Assembly: GCF_000518705.1 (NCBI RefSeq)
Contig: NZ_JAEC01000004.1
Coordinates: forward strand, 1-64,000
DNA length: 64,000 bases
DNA from: Shewanella colwelliana ATCC 39565
GTDB taxonomy: Bacteria > Pseudomonadota > Gammaproteobacteria > Enterobacterales > Shewanellaceae
Direction of reading: 5' to 3'
Position numbers and translations under genes: made by a program. The notes below the pieces were generated by a model, which worked only from the letters and a program-made list of their open reading frames with translations, ran no database searches and had not been told where the DNA came from. Each line of letters starts with the position of its first letter. Within the stretch, counting starts at the first letter, position 1. This document shows, one piece after another, positions 53,786 to 63,710 of this stretch.

Positions 53786-55744
53786 ATGTTAAGCCATCCG
53801 AGAACAGCTAAACTTTTTCCCCAAAATATCCTAAAACAGCTGCTATTAGGCGTATTAATAACCACGCCATTAACAGCCAATGCTATGCCGTTATCCCCTG
53901 TTTCGAATAACGACTCGTTCAAGCTAAGAGTCGAGCCCCTTAACTGGTGGGCAGGCATGAAGAATCCTCAGTTGCAGCTGATGGTACATGGTCAGAGCAT
54001 TGCTGACAGTAAGGTTAGCATTGAAGCAAAACAGATTAAGGTGTTGGGTGTGCAGCACAGCGATAACAAAAACTACCTGTTTATTGATCTCGATACGACC
54101 AACGCCCCAGCACAAGCATTCTCTATTACGTTAACTAATATAGATGGCTCCAAGCATACCTTGGCATACCAGCTAAAGGCTCGCGAGCCCGGCAGTAAAC
54201 AGCGCCAGGGGTTTTCCAACAAGGATGCTATTTATCTCATTACCCCCGACCGTTTCGCCAATGGCGATCCAAACAATGACAACCATCCAAAAATGTTAGA
54301 ACTGGCCAATCGCGCTGATAAAGACGGTCGCCATGGCGGCGATATTAAGGGAATGATTGATAATCTTGATTACCTTGAAAATCTTGGTGTAACCCAGTTA
54401 TGGATCAATCCACTGACCGAAAATAATCAGGCGCAATATTCCTACCATGGCTATTCAGTCACCGACCATTATCAGATTGATCCCAGGTACGGCACAAACG
54501 AGGACTATCGCCAACTGTCACTGCGTGCCCGTGATAAAGGCATTGGCATCATTGCCGATGTAGTCGTCAATCATATCGGCTCTAATCATTGGTGGATGGC
54601 TGATCTGCCCAGTAAAGATTGGGTTAACTATCAGCCCAATGACCATAGTGCTAACAAACAGATTGGATTTACCAGTCATCGCCGCACCACAGTCCAAGAC
54701 CCCTATGCGGTGAGCAGCGACACACAAGCGTTTACCGACGGCTGGTTTGTCGACACCATGCCAGATCTTAATCAAAGAAATCCGCTGCTCGCGACTTACC
54801 TCATCCAAAATAGTCTCTGGTGGATAGAACACGCTGGGCTTAGCGGTATACGTGAAGACACTTACTCCTACGCAGATAAAGGCTTTTTAATTAAATGGGC
54901 TAAGGCAATCATGGATGAATACCCTAACTTTAACATTGTCGGAGAGGAGTGGACCGCGAACCCCATTACCGTCTCTTACTGGCAAAAGGGTAAACACAAT
55001 CAAGATGGCTATCAATCTGAACTGCCAAGCCTCATGGACTTCCCCCTATACGAAACCCTGATTAGTGCCTTGAATGAGCCCGAAGGATGGGACACCGGCT
55101 TTATTAAACTTTACGAGTTTCTTGGTAACGATGTGGTTTACGCTGACCCCACACAACTGGTGTTATTTGAAGGTAACCACGATACTAACCGCCTATACAG
55201 CCTGTTGGGTGATGATATCGCCCTCACGCAGATGGCGATGGCTTATGTCCTCACCAGTAATCGCATTCCGCAGCTATTTTATGGAACAGAAATTTTGATG
55301 CAAAGTCCAACAAAGGATAGAAATGATGGCGCGGTACGCGCCGATATGCCCGGTGGGTGGCAGGATGATGCTATCTCAGCATTTGATAGGAAAGGGCTAA
55401 TGCAATCACAATTGGCGATGCAGCAGTTCACAAAACGGTTACTCAACTACCGTCGAACGTCAGCAGCGATTATCGATGGCGGACTGCGTCACTTAGTGCC
55501 ACAAGATGGCGTTTATCTACAAGTCAGATGCGAAGATAAAGCCTGCGCTAAGGGCGCTAGTCTACTGGTTATTTACAACAAAAATGAGACGTCAACTGAA
55601 GTGGATCTGGCACGTTTGGGGGAGCTTATCAATACCAGTGCCACAGGTTATAACATTATTACCCAAGCACCACAGCCTCTAGATCAAGCTATTGTGTTAG
55701 CGGGCAAAGGCGTGACCCTCATTGACTTAACAGGAAAGCGCTAA
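53786..55744 (+). CDS. Exported GH13 alpha-amylase / cyclomaltodextrinase-like
   Basis: A 652-residue GH13 enzyme with a signal peptide (ILKQLLLGVLITTPLTANA, to about 33) and an N-terminal carbohydrate-binding-type immunoglobulin-like domain (about 45-135), as in cyclomaltodextrinases. The catalytic barrel has the nucleophile in SGIREDTYSY (near 358), Glu in IVGEEWTA (near 388) and Asp in EGNHDTNRL (near 465), with metal-binding DRFANGDPNNDN near 156. It should cut maltodextrins or cyclodextrins in the periplasm after uptake. It overlaps the next amylase gene by one base (TAATG), a coupled pair. Confidence 0.88.
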   Translation: MLSHPRTAKLFPQNILKQLLLGVLITTPLTANAMPLSPVSNNDSFKLRVEPLNWWAGMKNPQLQLMVHGQSIADSKVSIEAKQIKVLGVQHSDNKNYLFIDLDTTNAPAQAFSITLTNIDGSKHTLAYQLKAREPGSKQRQGFSNKDAIYLITPDRFANGDPNNDNHPKMLELANRADKDGRHGGDIKGMIDNLDYLENLGVTQLWINPLTENNQAQYSYHGYSVTDHYQIDPRYGTNEDYRQLSLRARDKGIGIIADVVVNHIGSNHWWMADLPSKDWVNYQPNDHSANKQIGFTSHRRTTVQDPYAVSSDTQAFTDGWFVDTMPDLNQRNPLLATYLIQNSLWWIEHAGLSGIREDTYSYADKGFLIKWAKAIMDEYPNFNIVGEEWTANPITVSYWQKGKHNQDGYQSELPSLMDFPLYETLISALNEPEGWDTGFIKLYEFLGNDVVYADPTQLVLFEGNHDTNRLYSLLGDDIALTQMAMAYVLTSNRIPQLFYGTEILMQSPTKDRNDGAVRADMPGGWQDDAISAFDRKGLMQSQLAMQQFTKRLLNYRRTSAAIIDGGLRHLVPQDGVYLQVRCEDKACAKGASLLVIYNKNETSTEVDLARLGELINTSATGYNIITQAPQPLDQAIVLAGKGVTLIDLTGKR

Positions 55745-57687
55745 TGACTCTTCAACGCTTTACGCCCCTTATAGCCTTAGCAGCCATCGCGGGCGCTTGG
55801 CTGCCATGTAGCTTAAATGCGGCATCCAAATCTGATCCAAAGCAGGCCTTGGCACCTAGTGCAGACATTACCGCTGAAAAACCCGTTATCTACCAGGTGT
55901 TCCCCCGCCTTTTTGGCAATACCAATACCACCAATAAGCCATGGGGAACCATTGCAGATAATGGCGTGGGTAAGTTTAGCGACTTCACTCCCCTAGCCCT
56001 TGAAAGTATCCACGCCTTAGGCGTTAGCCATATCTGGTATACAGGTGTGCCCCATCATGCTGTGGTCAATGACTACAGAGACATAGGGATCAGTCTAGAC
56101 GACCCCGATGTAGTAAAAGGCAGAGCGGGATCGCCCTACGCGGTTAAAGATTACTACAATGTTAATCCAGACTTGGCTGACAACCCAGCTAATCGATTAG
56201 CTGAGTTTGAGGCCTTAATTGCGCGCACACACCAAGCAGACATGAAAGTCATTATCGATATCGTGCCCAATCATGTCGCTCGCCACTACCAATCGCTTGC
56301 TAAACCATCTGGGGTGAGCGATTTTGGGGAGCAAGATAATCGCACGGTTCAATACGATAAAAACAACAACTTCTATTATGTTGTCGATACCCCGTTTAGC
56401 GTCCCCAAATTACAGCAGCCGCCACTTGGTGGCCAACCCCATCCCTTAGTGGATGGCCAGTTTGTTGAGTCGCCAGCCAAATGGACTGGCAACGGCTCAC
56501 GTTTGGCCAAACCTGATGCCAATGACTGGTATGAAACAGTAAAAATAAATTATGGCGTGAGACCAGACGGAACATTCGATTTCCCGCGTCTTCCCAAAGG
56601 CTTTGAAACGAAAACGGCTGCTGAACACTTTATATTCTGGAGTAACATTTCCGCAAGCGAAATCCCAGACTCATGGAAGAAGTTCAATCAAATCGTCCAA
56701 TACTGGTTAGCTAAGGGCGTAGACGGCTTTCGCTATGACATGGCAGAAATGGTACCCGTCGAATTTTGGAGCTATCTTAATAGTCAGATAAAACACACTA
56801 GCCCTAATGCACTGCTGCTTGCGGAGGTCTACACCCCATCGCGGTACCGAGATTATATTCACTTGGGGAAAATGGACTATCTGTATGACAAAGTTGGCCT
56901 CTATGACACCCTAAAGGCCATTATCCAAGGTCAGCAGTCAACCAGTGCAATCGAAACCGATCGCCTGAATGTTGTCGATATTGCCTCCCATATGCTGCAC
57001 TTTTTAGAGAACCATGATGAACAGCGCATAGCCAGCCCTGAATTTGCAGGAGATCCTATTAAAGCACTGCCAGCAATGGTGGTATCAACGACCTTGAGTA
57101 ACGCCCCCACCCTAATCTACTTTGGCCAAGAGGTCGGTGAAGATGGCAGCGAAAATGCGGGGTTTGGTCAGCCCTCAAGGACCAGCATTTTTGATTATGT
57201 TGGTGTGCCGGCTCATCAGCGCTACATGAATGATGGCAAATTCGACGGTGGTCAATCCACGTTGAAAGAACGTAAATTGCGAAAGTACTACGCCAACTTG
57301 CTCAACCTATCCCATAATGCCTCTGCGTTAAGGGGCAAATATGCGCTGCTACCACTAAAGCCAGTTAGCGCACAGCCCAATAATGACCCAGGACAATTTG
57401 CACCGCCGCAGCAAAACACCAATGACAAGCTGTTCGCTTTCTCACGATACGATAGTCAGCAGCAACTCATTATCGCGGTTAACTTCAGCGCAGAACCCCA
57501 AAATCTTGATATCCATCTACCTAAATCGCTTATCGCAACGTGGCAACTTCGTCAGCGCAGCTACGAATTAATTGATCTGCTCAATATAAGCGCTAAGCAA
57601 AATCCCTTAAACCTTAAAGTTACTAATCCATCGCTACCATTGAGCTTGCAACCCTATCAATCGGTGGTGTTATCCCTGCAACCTTAA
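55744..57687 (+). CDS. Second exported GH13 alpha-amylase
   Basis: A 647-residue GH13 enzyme with a signal peptide ending at LNAASKS (about 27). The catalytic residues are seen in DGFRYDMAEMV (Asp near 331), LLLAEVYTP (Glu near 361) and FLENHDEQRIA (Asp near 424), and KVIIDIVPNHVARHY is the conserved strand 3 motif. An insert about residues 215-280, rich in Pro and Gly (PPLGGQPHPLVDGQ), distinguishes it from the first amylase. Different specificities of the tandem pair are likely but cannot be read here. The start codon overlaps the previous stop. Confidence 0.88.
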   Translation: MTLQRFTPLIALAAIAGAWLPCSLNAASKSDPKQALAPSADITAEKPVIYQVFPRLFGNTNTTNKPWGTIADNGVGKFSDFTPLALESIHALGVSHIWYTGVPHHAVVNDYRDIGISLDDPDVVKGRAGSPYAVKDYYNVNPDLADNPANRLAEFEALIARTHQADMKVIIDIVPNHVARHYQSLAKPSGVSDFGEQDNRTVQYDKNNNFYYVVDTPFSVPKLQQPPLGGQPHPLVDGQFVESPAKWTGNGSRLAKPDANDWYETVKINYGVRPDGTFDFPRLPKGFETKTAAEHFIFWSNISASEIPDSWKKFNQIVQYWLAKGVDGFRYDMAEMVPVEFWSYLNSQIKHTSPNALLLAEVYTPSRYRDYIHLGKMDYLYDKVGLYDTLKAIIQGQQSTSAIETDRLNVVDIASHMLHFLENHDEQRIASPEFAGDPIKALPAMVVSTTLSNAPTLIYFGQEVGEDGSENAGFGQPSRTSIFDYVGVPAHQRYMNDGKFDGGQSTLKERKLRKYYANLLNLSHNASALRGKYALLPLKPVSAQPNNDPGQFAPPQQNTNDKLFAFSRYDSQQQLIIAVNFSAEPQNLDIHLPKSLIATWQLRQRSYELIDLLNISAKQNPLNLKVTNPSLPLSLQPYQSVVLSLQP

Positions 57688-57724
57688 GCAATGAGGTTGA
57701 ATTAAAAGTCCGTTCCTTAAACAC

Positions 57725-57759
57725 AAAAACCCCATTATTAACAAATAATGGGGTTTTTA
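57725..57759. terminator. Bidirectional terminator between amylase and helicase genes
   Basis: AAAAACCCCATTATT and AATAATGGGGTTTTT form a 15-bp stem with a short loop. Confidence 0.9.
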
Positions 57760-57774
57760 CTTTTGGGAACCAGC

Positions 57775-59130
57775 CTACTTACCGCTGTCTGTCCAAGGGT
57801 TAAAATTTGGCTTATCACTGGCTGCCTGCTTAGACTCCACACGTGAACTCGTCTTTTTTGTCAGCGGAGTTTGCGCTTGTGACTTAGCAGGCTTTGCTGT
57901 GCGTGGTTTTGCTTTAGATTTATCGGTTTGTTTACGCTTGCCATTTTCATCGCGCTGAGCTTTAGGCACGTAATTAAGTACCGACACTGGCACTGCTTTA
58001 CGGGGTATAAAACCTGCGACGTCACGCCTGTCCAATAGATGTCCAAGGCGACTTTCAATCATGCAAAGATTCTTAAAATCGTCCTTTGAGACCAAGGATA
58101 TCGCTTGCCCTTCAGCGCCCGCACGCCCTGTTCGGCCAATCCGGTGCACATATTCATCGGCAGGAAATGGCAGATCATAGTTAATCACTAATGGAAGGTT
58201 GTCGATATCGATACCACGCGCAGAGATACCAGTTGAGATAAGATACTTAATCTTCCCTGACTTAAAGTCAGCTAAGATCTGCTCACGGATTACTTGTGTA
58301 CGGCCACTATGGATACAATCCGCTTCGATGCCACGCTTTTCAAGTTGAGCCACCAATTTCGCTGCACCGTGTTTGGTCTCAATAAATATCAGCGCTTGCG
58401 GCCAGCGATATTGTTGGATCAAGTGACTCAAGAGTGCAGATTTTTGATCTTTATCCACAGTAGTGAGCCACTGATCAATATTGGGTTTACTTTGCTCATG
58501 CTGAGTGACCGACAGGTGAATCGCATCAGGCGCAGCTTCTTTAGCCAGTTCACGTACCTGACGACACAAAGTGGCTGAAAAAAGCAAATTCTGACGAACT
58601 GGCGGTAGTTGTTCGACTATTTTATTAATATCTTCAATAAAGCCCATGTCTAACATGCGATCAGCTTCATCTAAAACTAGTACTTCTATTTCATCAAAAT
58701 GGATCGAGCGCTGCGTATAGAGATCTCTCAATCGACCTGGCGTCGCAACGACAATATCGACGCCATCAATTAAGGCTTGTTTTTGGGGGGCTAAGTCCAC
58801 GCCGCCATAAACGGCTAACGACTTAAGATTTAAATGCTTTCCATATGCTTGAATGCTGCTTTGCACCTGCACAGCTAGTTCTCGAGTCGGTGTTAAAATT
58901 AGCGCTCTGGCGCGCTTTTTACGCTGAGTTTCACCACTGGCAAGTTTCTCTAAAATGGGTAAAACAAAAGTGGCGGTTTTACCGCTGCCCGTTTGCGCCG
59001 CAGCAATAAGGTTCTTGCCTTTAAGCGCCAATGGTATCGCTTCGCTTTGAATAGGCGTCGGTTTTTGGTATCCCAACTCGGTGACAGCATCAACAATAGC
59101 AGTGGAAAGTCCAAGATTTGAAAATAGCAT
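57775..59130 (-). CDS. rhlE: DEAD-box RNA helicase, RhlE type
   Basis: An ATP-dependent RNA helicase of 451 residues active in ribosome assembly or RNA turnover. It has the Q motif (YQKPTPIQSEAIPLAL), Walker A AAQTGSGKT (near 45), PTRELAVQ, DEADRMLDMGF (near 153), SAT, and the C-terminal motifs STGISARGIDI and HRIGRTGRAG. A basic low-complexity tail (about 395-451; Lys, Ala, Gln-rich) resembles RhlE. The paralogue is chosen by overall pattern, and other short DEAD-box genes of the genus are possible. Confidence 0.88.
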   Translation of the reverse strand: MLFSNLGLSTAIVDAVTELGYQKPTPIQSEAIPLALKGKNLIAAAQTGSGKTATFVLPILEKLASGETQRKKRARALILTPTRELAVQVQSSIQAYGKHLNLKSLAVYGGVDLAPQKQALIDGVDIVVATPGRLRDLYTQRSIHFDEIEVLVLDEADRMLDMGFIEDINKIVEQLPPVRQNLLFSATLCRQVRELAKEAAPDAIHLSVTQHEQSKPNIDQWLTTVDKDQKSALLSHLIQQYRWPQALIFIETKHGAAKLVAQLEKRGIEADCIHSGRTQVIREQILADFKSGKIKYLISTGISARGIDIDNLPLVINYDLPFPADEYVHRIGRTGRAGAEGQAISLVSKDDFKNLCMIESRLGHLLDRRDVAGFIPRKAVPVSVLNYVPKAQRDENGKRKQTDKSKAKPRTAKPAKSQAQTPLTKKTSSRVESKQAASDKPNFNPWTDSGK

Positions 59131-59531
59131 TTAGGTTCTCAGCGTAAAAATGGCAGTTAAAATAGAGCAGTTAGAATAAGAAGATACTTACTGTCGCTTA
59201 CGCGGCAATGTGGCCATGAGTATAACAGAAGAATCCCCTATCGCCCCAATACTCTAGGCTAGAAATGTACCTCATTGGGCCTATCAGTCACAAATCTTCC
59301 AAGCAATAGCTAGTACGTAGCCCGCTAGGAATGAACACACTCGCTTAAATTGACGTATAGGCTCTAATAAAAACAGACACTAAATTAGCTTTTACCTGCG
59401 TTTACAGGTATTAATTAACTTAAGTTCCTATCAATTTTACCCTTGTTCGGTAACATTGATGTATTGGTGCTCCAATTAATGTGATTCAAATGCTGCCACA
59501 ATGACGCTAAGCAGTAGTTCTACTCAAAGGA
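59131..59531. other. Divergent intergenic region
   Basis: About 400 bases without a coding frame between the divergent helicase and HD-GYP genes. No palindrome, RNA structure or clear promoter was recognised. Confidence 0.4.
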
Positions 59532-59537
59532 ATGATT

Positions 59538-60755
59538 ATGCCTTCATTGCATTTCCCGCCATCGCCACATCATAGCCTCAACGACAGTCTAACGCTTTGG
59601 CGTAAGCAAATTTTTAGCCGCCTGTTTGGTTTGTTAGCCATATTCTGTGTGCCTGTCTATTTCACCAGTGTTTACCTTTGTATCGAGCAAGATCTTTGGG
59701 TCATGGCGCTATTTGATACTTTCGCTTATGGTCTGCTTCTTTACATATTGCTAGCGCCAGCACCCACCGATAGACAGCGATTCACTTTGGGGTGTTTCTT
59801 AGCCTATAGCATAGGTGTGGCCTTTGTTATCACGATTGGCCCCACTGGCGCAGGATTCTTCTGGCTGTTTGTATTCCCGCCACTGTCAAGCATTTTACTC
59901 GGTAAAAAAGCAGGCAACGTAGCGCAGATAATCAATGCCTCCAGTTTAGTAGTTATCGGGATCGGGTACAGCGCTAACGTATTTCAGTGGCCATTAACTC
60001 AAGGCTATAGCCCCCTTATTTGGTATGTCGTCAGCATTAACTTTGTCGTGACCAATGCAATGTTAACCCTATCTACCTCATTTTTACTGGGTAAACTAAC
60101 CCGTTCATTACAATCAACGCTAGCGTCCAGACAGGCCACTGTGATGGGGTTAGCAAAGCTGGCCGAATACCGTGATAACGAAACAGGAGCCCACCTTATT
60201 CGTATTCAACATTATGCCAATATGCTGGCTAAACAGTTAAAGTCTGAAGGCCATGCACCAGAGCAAGTCACCGACAGTTTTATAAAAGAGGTGACTTTAT
60301 CTGCCATTTTGCATGACATTGGCAAAGTGGGTATTGCCGATGCTATTTTACTGAAACCAGGCCGACTCAGCCCCGCAGAATTTGAGCAGATTAAGGCACA
60401 TTGTGCTATTGGACATGACGTGCTTAATAGCTTGGGGAACTATGCACCGCAGTGCCAGTTTATCCGTATGGGTAAAGAAATAGCCGGCGGGCATCATGAA
60501 AAATGGGATGGCAGTGGTTATCCAAACGGGCTTAGCGGTGATGACATTCCTCTTTCGGCGCGCCTAGTTGCTTTGGTCGATGTGTATGATGCTCTGACCT
60601 CTCCGCGTTGCTATAAACGACCTTTATCGCACCAAGAGGCCGTTGCAAGCATTGTTGGGTCAAAAGGCACCCATTTTGACCCAACACTTGTTGACAGCTT
60701 TATGGCAATACATCATCAATTCGAAAAACTGTCGAGCGCCTCATTAGCACAGTGA
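59538..60755 (+). CDS. Membrane HD-GYP c-di-GMP phosphodiesterase
   Basis: A 405-residue protein with about six hydrophobic helices (residues 25-190) and a cytoplasmic HD-GYP domain (about 205-390). The metal residues appear in ETGAHLIRIQHYA, LHDIGKVGI (near 256), HHEKWDGSGYPNG (the GYP loop, near 318) and LVDVYDALTSPR. The domain hydrolyses c-di-GMP, to pGpG or GMP. The membrane part resembles MASE-like sensors, without a recognised ligand. The ATG at 59538 fits the AAGGA spacing; the ATG at 59532 is too close. Confidence 0.9.
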   Translation: MPSLHFPPSPHHSLNDSLTLWRKQIFSRLFGLLAIFCVPVYFTSVYLCIEQDLWVMALFDTFAYGLLLYILLAPAPTDRQRFTLGCFLAYSIGVAFVITIGPTGAGFFWLFVFPPLSSILLGKKAGNVAQIINASSLVVIGIGYSANVFQWPLTQGYSPLIWYVVSINFVVTNAMLTLSTSFLLGKLTRSLQSTLASRQATVMGLAKLAEYRDNETGAHLIRIQHYANMLAKQLKSEGHAPEQVTDSFIKEVTLSAILHDIGKVGIADAILLKPGRLSPAEFEQIKAHCAIGHDVLNSLGNYAPQCQFIRMGKEIAGGHHEKWDGSGYPNGLSGDDIPLSARLVALVDVYDALTSPRCYKRPLSHQEAVASIVGSKGTHFDPTLVDSFMAIHHQFEKLSSASLAQ

Positions 60756-60767
60756 CAGTTTAAAAAC

Positions 60768-61787
60768 CTAAGTATCTGTGCTCTCTAAAGGCTTCTTCTT
60801 TAGTACAGGTCTATGTTTAGTTAAGCTTAGAATCAAGGCACCGAAAAATACAGCAATCACGATGGAGACTATACGCATAAGCTCTGCTGAAAATGACTCA
60901 ACGCCTTGGTGCTTAATCACTTGGTAAGTCAACACCACAAAGTTAGTAAACAGCAATTGATAAACACTCAGCCGACATTGACGACGAATCGCAAACCCTG
61001 CCAGTTGCAGCCCAAGGAAAATGGTTATCCCAAACAGTGCCCAAGTCGCTATGCCAAAGGTCACCGCTAACATCAAGGGTAAGGTGAATAACACACCAAC
61101 CACTGTAGTAATAATTTTTTGCTGGCTAAAGGTGCGATGCTCATTGGGGCTAGGGATTTTAATCATAGTGGCAATCGTTATTGCAATCAGCATGGTTTGT
61201 GTTGTCCCAAGACCTATTAGTGCTTGCAACACTATGTACATCGCCGTTGTTTTGAACACAATAAGGCCGATATGAGTTTCTGCGGCTTCACTGGTTACAT
61301 CATCTGGCAATATATCTTGCTCATCCCCCGGAAACAGCACAAAGCTTATAGATGTCACCATGATCGCCACCACAAATGCTTCAAACATCATCCAAGGCAG
61401 AATATCAATAGGTGCACCAAACTGCTCACTTAACACCGTCATAATGATCACAACCAAAGTGACCAGCGCTGAGATCAGATCTTTGGGGTCGTGGTGACTA
61501 CGATAAAAGCTCCAAAACAGCATTGACCAGCAAAACAGCGCATAACCAGTTGGTGAATCAATTAATAACCCCCCAAAAAACACCACTCCAAAGCTAATGA
61601 ACAACAGCACTAATAACAGTTTTAGCAACATATTCAGTGGCGGTTTTGAGGGCATGATGGTGAGAAATACGACCACAAAAATAGGGGGCAAAATCGGCAT
61701 GGGTGAACCGGTATACTGCAGATAAAACAGCAGTAATACCGGAAAAAATACTAGCCGAATAATGGGGTTCGCAGCACTATGAAACAT
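60768..61787 (-). CDS. DUF2955 membrane protein (FUSC-like efflux component)
   Basis: A roughly 339-residue integral membrane protein of the DUF2955 family, with about ten hydrophobic helices in two groups (about 10-150 and 180-320) separated by a short acidic loop (FPGDEQDILPDDVTSEAAE, near 156). The family is usually paired with a HlyD-type periplasmic adaptor, as here, and is taken to be an efflux pump of the FUSC/AaeB type. The start overlaps the HlyD gene by about 11 bases, which implies coupling. The substrate is unknown. Confidence 0.83.
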   Translation of the reverse strand: MFHSAANPIIRLVFFPVLLLFYLQYTGSPMPILPPIFVVVFLTIMPSKPPLNMLLKLLLVLLFISFGVVFFGGLLIDSPTGYALFCWSMLFWSFYRSHHDPKDLISALVTLVVIIMTVLSEQFGAPIDILPWMMFEAFVVAIMVTSISFVLFPGDEQDILPDDVTSEAAETHIGLIVFKTTAMYIVLQALIGLGTTQTMLIAITIATMIKIPSPNEHRTFSQQKIITTVVGVLFTLPLMLAVTFGIATWALFGITIFLGLQLAGFAIRRQCRLSVYQLLFTNFVVLTYQVIKHQGVESFSAELMRIVSIVIAVFFGALILSLTKHRPVLKKKPLESTDT

Positions 61788-62841
61788 AGGTCCACACACT
61801 TAATATACGCATCCATATTCCGGCTAACCACTCACCAAAGCCACTTTGCTCAGTGAAGAAAGCCACGGTTGCTTGCGATCCATAACGTATGTTGCTTGGC
61901 ACTTCGCCATGTTCGAATACTATGTTAACGGGATAACGCTGCGCATTTATCGAATTAGTATCGGCCATCAAAAATCCCGTTGCTTGATCAACGTTATTAC
62001 TGCCGCCCGTCCCCCAACCTATGCTATCAACTTTGCCTTCCAGTACTCGTCCGGGCAAAGCATCTAATACAATTTTTACCCTTTGACCCACACGAATATG
62101 TTCAAGTGAGTTTTCTCTCACTAATGCAGAGATCCAAACACCACGCGGATCGATAAACGTCAACATTGGTGTCCCCACACTCGCCTTTTGTCCAAGCGTC
62201 AGCTGCAAGTTAGTCACGACGCCTTTTGAAGGTGCAATAATCTTAGTTTTTTGCAGATCAAGTTGGGCTTGTTCTAGTTTCGCCATGGCAGATAAAATCT
62301 GCGGATTGTTCTCGCCCTCAGGCCCCAAATTTTGCTTAGCTTGTGCAAGTGATGCCTCTGCGGCAGCGAGATTGGCTTGAGCACGATCTCTCGCTTCAAT
62401 TGCATTATCTAGCTCTGCCTGACTCAGCACACCTTGCCCAGCAAGCTCCATAACACGTCCAGCCTGCTCTTTAGCGTTATTACGCGCAGCTATGGCATCG
62501 ACCACTTTAGCTTGAGCCACTTCAACTGCAGCAGTATTGGCGCCAATGGCTTGTCCGGCGAGGGCCAAATTGGCTTGGGCAGATTGCACACTTATCTCAT
62601 AGTTTCTGGGATCGATACTAAACAGTGCGTCTCCGGCACCAACCACTTGGTTATCTTTAACATTTACTTCAGTAATATTACCCGCCACCTCGGTGGCAAC
62701 CCTGACTAAATAGGCATGAACTCTTGCCTCGCCAGTCATTGGTGTGACCCGGTCAGCCCACAGGCTATAAAGCCAAACGACTAAAATTAGTCCTATGATA
62801 TAAAAACTCATTTTACGGGATGATTTTTCGGCTGCGGACAT
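61777..62841 (-). CDS. HlyD/EmrA-type membrane-fusion protein
   Basis: A 354-residue periplasmic adaptor. One N-terminal anchor helix (IIGLILVVWLYSLWADRV, about 14-31) is followed by a barrel-sandwich half-motif (VRVATEVAGNITEVNVKDNQ), a long alpha hairpin (about 80-195, with many Ala, Gln and Lys) and a second lipoyl-like half, then beta-barrel (TFIDPRGVWISALVRE, near 227). It pairs with the DUF2955 protein to form an efflux system without an obvious outer-membrane gene nearby. No regulator gene adjoins it, so the inducing signal is unknown. Confidence 0.88.
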   Translation of the reverse strand: MSAAEKSSRKMSFYIIGLILVVWLYSLWADRVTPMTGEARVHAYLVRVATEVAGNITEVNVKDNQVVGAGDALFSIDPRNYEISVQSAQANLALAGQAIGANTAAVEVAQAKVVDAIAARNNAKEQAGRVMELAGQGVLSQAELDNAIEARDRAQANLAAAEASLAQAKQNLGPEGENNPQILSAMAKLEQAQLDLQKTKIIAPSKGVVTNLQLTLGQKASVGTPMLTFIDPRGVWISALVRENSLEHIRVGQRVKIVLDALPGRVLEGKVDSIGWGTGGSNNVDQATGFLMADTNSINAQRYPVNIVFEHGEVPSNIRYGSQATVAFFTEQSGFGEWLAGIWMRILSVWTYVS

Positions 62842-63134
62842 GCTCGTTACTCTATGAATTTTGATATGAAGATGTTAATCAGCAAGGTAGCATGTTTCAA
62901 GCTTTGTGGCTAAAAAAAACAAGGTGTAAGGTGCTTATCAGCCTTATAACAAACCGCTTGTCTGTGCTGATACAAAACCTCATTGCCCTTACTTAAACAA
63001 GCGTTACATCACTGACATGGCGCCGCGTTTATCGGCCTTGAACACAGCAACTGAGTTTACGTTAAGCAACAACCACTAACTAGCGGCTATTTGAAACACA
63101 GCCTCATTCACTCACATCATTGCGGCTATCATAC
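62842..63134. other. Intergenic region between efflux operon and GNAT gene
   Basis: About 290 bases, AT/GC mixed, no coding frame or clear signal seen. It must hold the promoter of the minus-strand HlyD-DUF2955 operon. Confidence 0.4.
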
Positions 63135-63658
63135 CTAGCTGCGTTGTATGGCCAGCCTGTACTCGTAAAAAATGACATCATCACAGGGGGGGCAGTTAGA
63201 TGCTTTAATGAAGCCTAGCTTTTGCAGCAGCGTCGCTGAGGCAGTGTTATCAGCAGCGACGCCCCTATAAGTCTCGCCCAAGGGCCAATTTTCCTTGCAT
63301 GATGCATAAATCCTTGCAGCAATTCACTCGCCAAACCTTGACGCCAATATTGCTCATCAACCAGATAGCCAATATGTGCGTCCTTATGTTCGTCAACAAA
63401 GATAAACAGCATACCAATGATGACAGACTCACTCCGCTTTTTCACAATAAGCAATTGGCTTTCAGTTATCATCCGACTAAGCCATCTCTGCGCAGCAGCT
63501 TTTGTGTTCACCCCATTAAAGTAAGGGGGTAAGTTCTCAACAACTTTGGGGGTCAGTAATTGCGGCAATGTGTTTAATAACGCCTCGCGCTGATCAGCGG
63601 TCATATCGAGTGTGACTTCAGCCACGTTTAATCTAGTGGTATCAAATGATATTGCCAT
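63135..63658 (-). pseudogene. GNAT acetyltransferase with frameshift
   Basis: An acetyltransferase of the GNAT fold starting MAISFDTTRLNVAEVTLD, with HIGYLVDEQYWRQGLASELL as the acetyl-CoA-binding strand-4/helix-3 part (near 95-114). The frame stops at 63215 after 147 residues (ARLIGASLLITLPQRRCCKS). In the next frame the sequence reads VAADNTASATLLQKLGF and continues to CDDVIFYEYRLAIQRS, ending at 63135, a normal GNAT C-terminus. Five Cs instead of four at 63262-63265 would restore it. It is either a recent mutation or a sequencing error. Confidence 0.75.
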
Positions 63659-63710
63659 TGCCGTTACCTAATAAAATAAGCCTAATGATATCGAGCACAC
63701 AGACAGCTTG

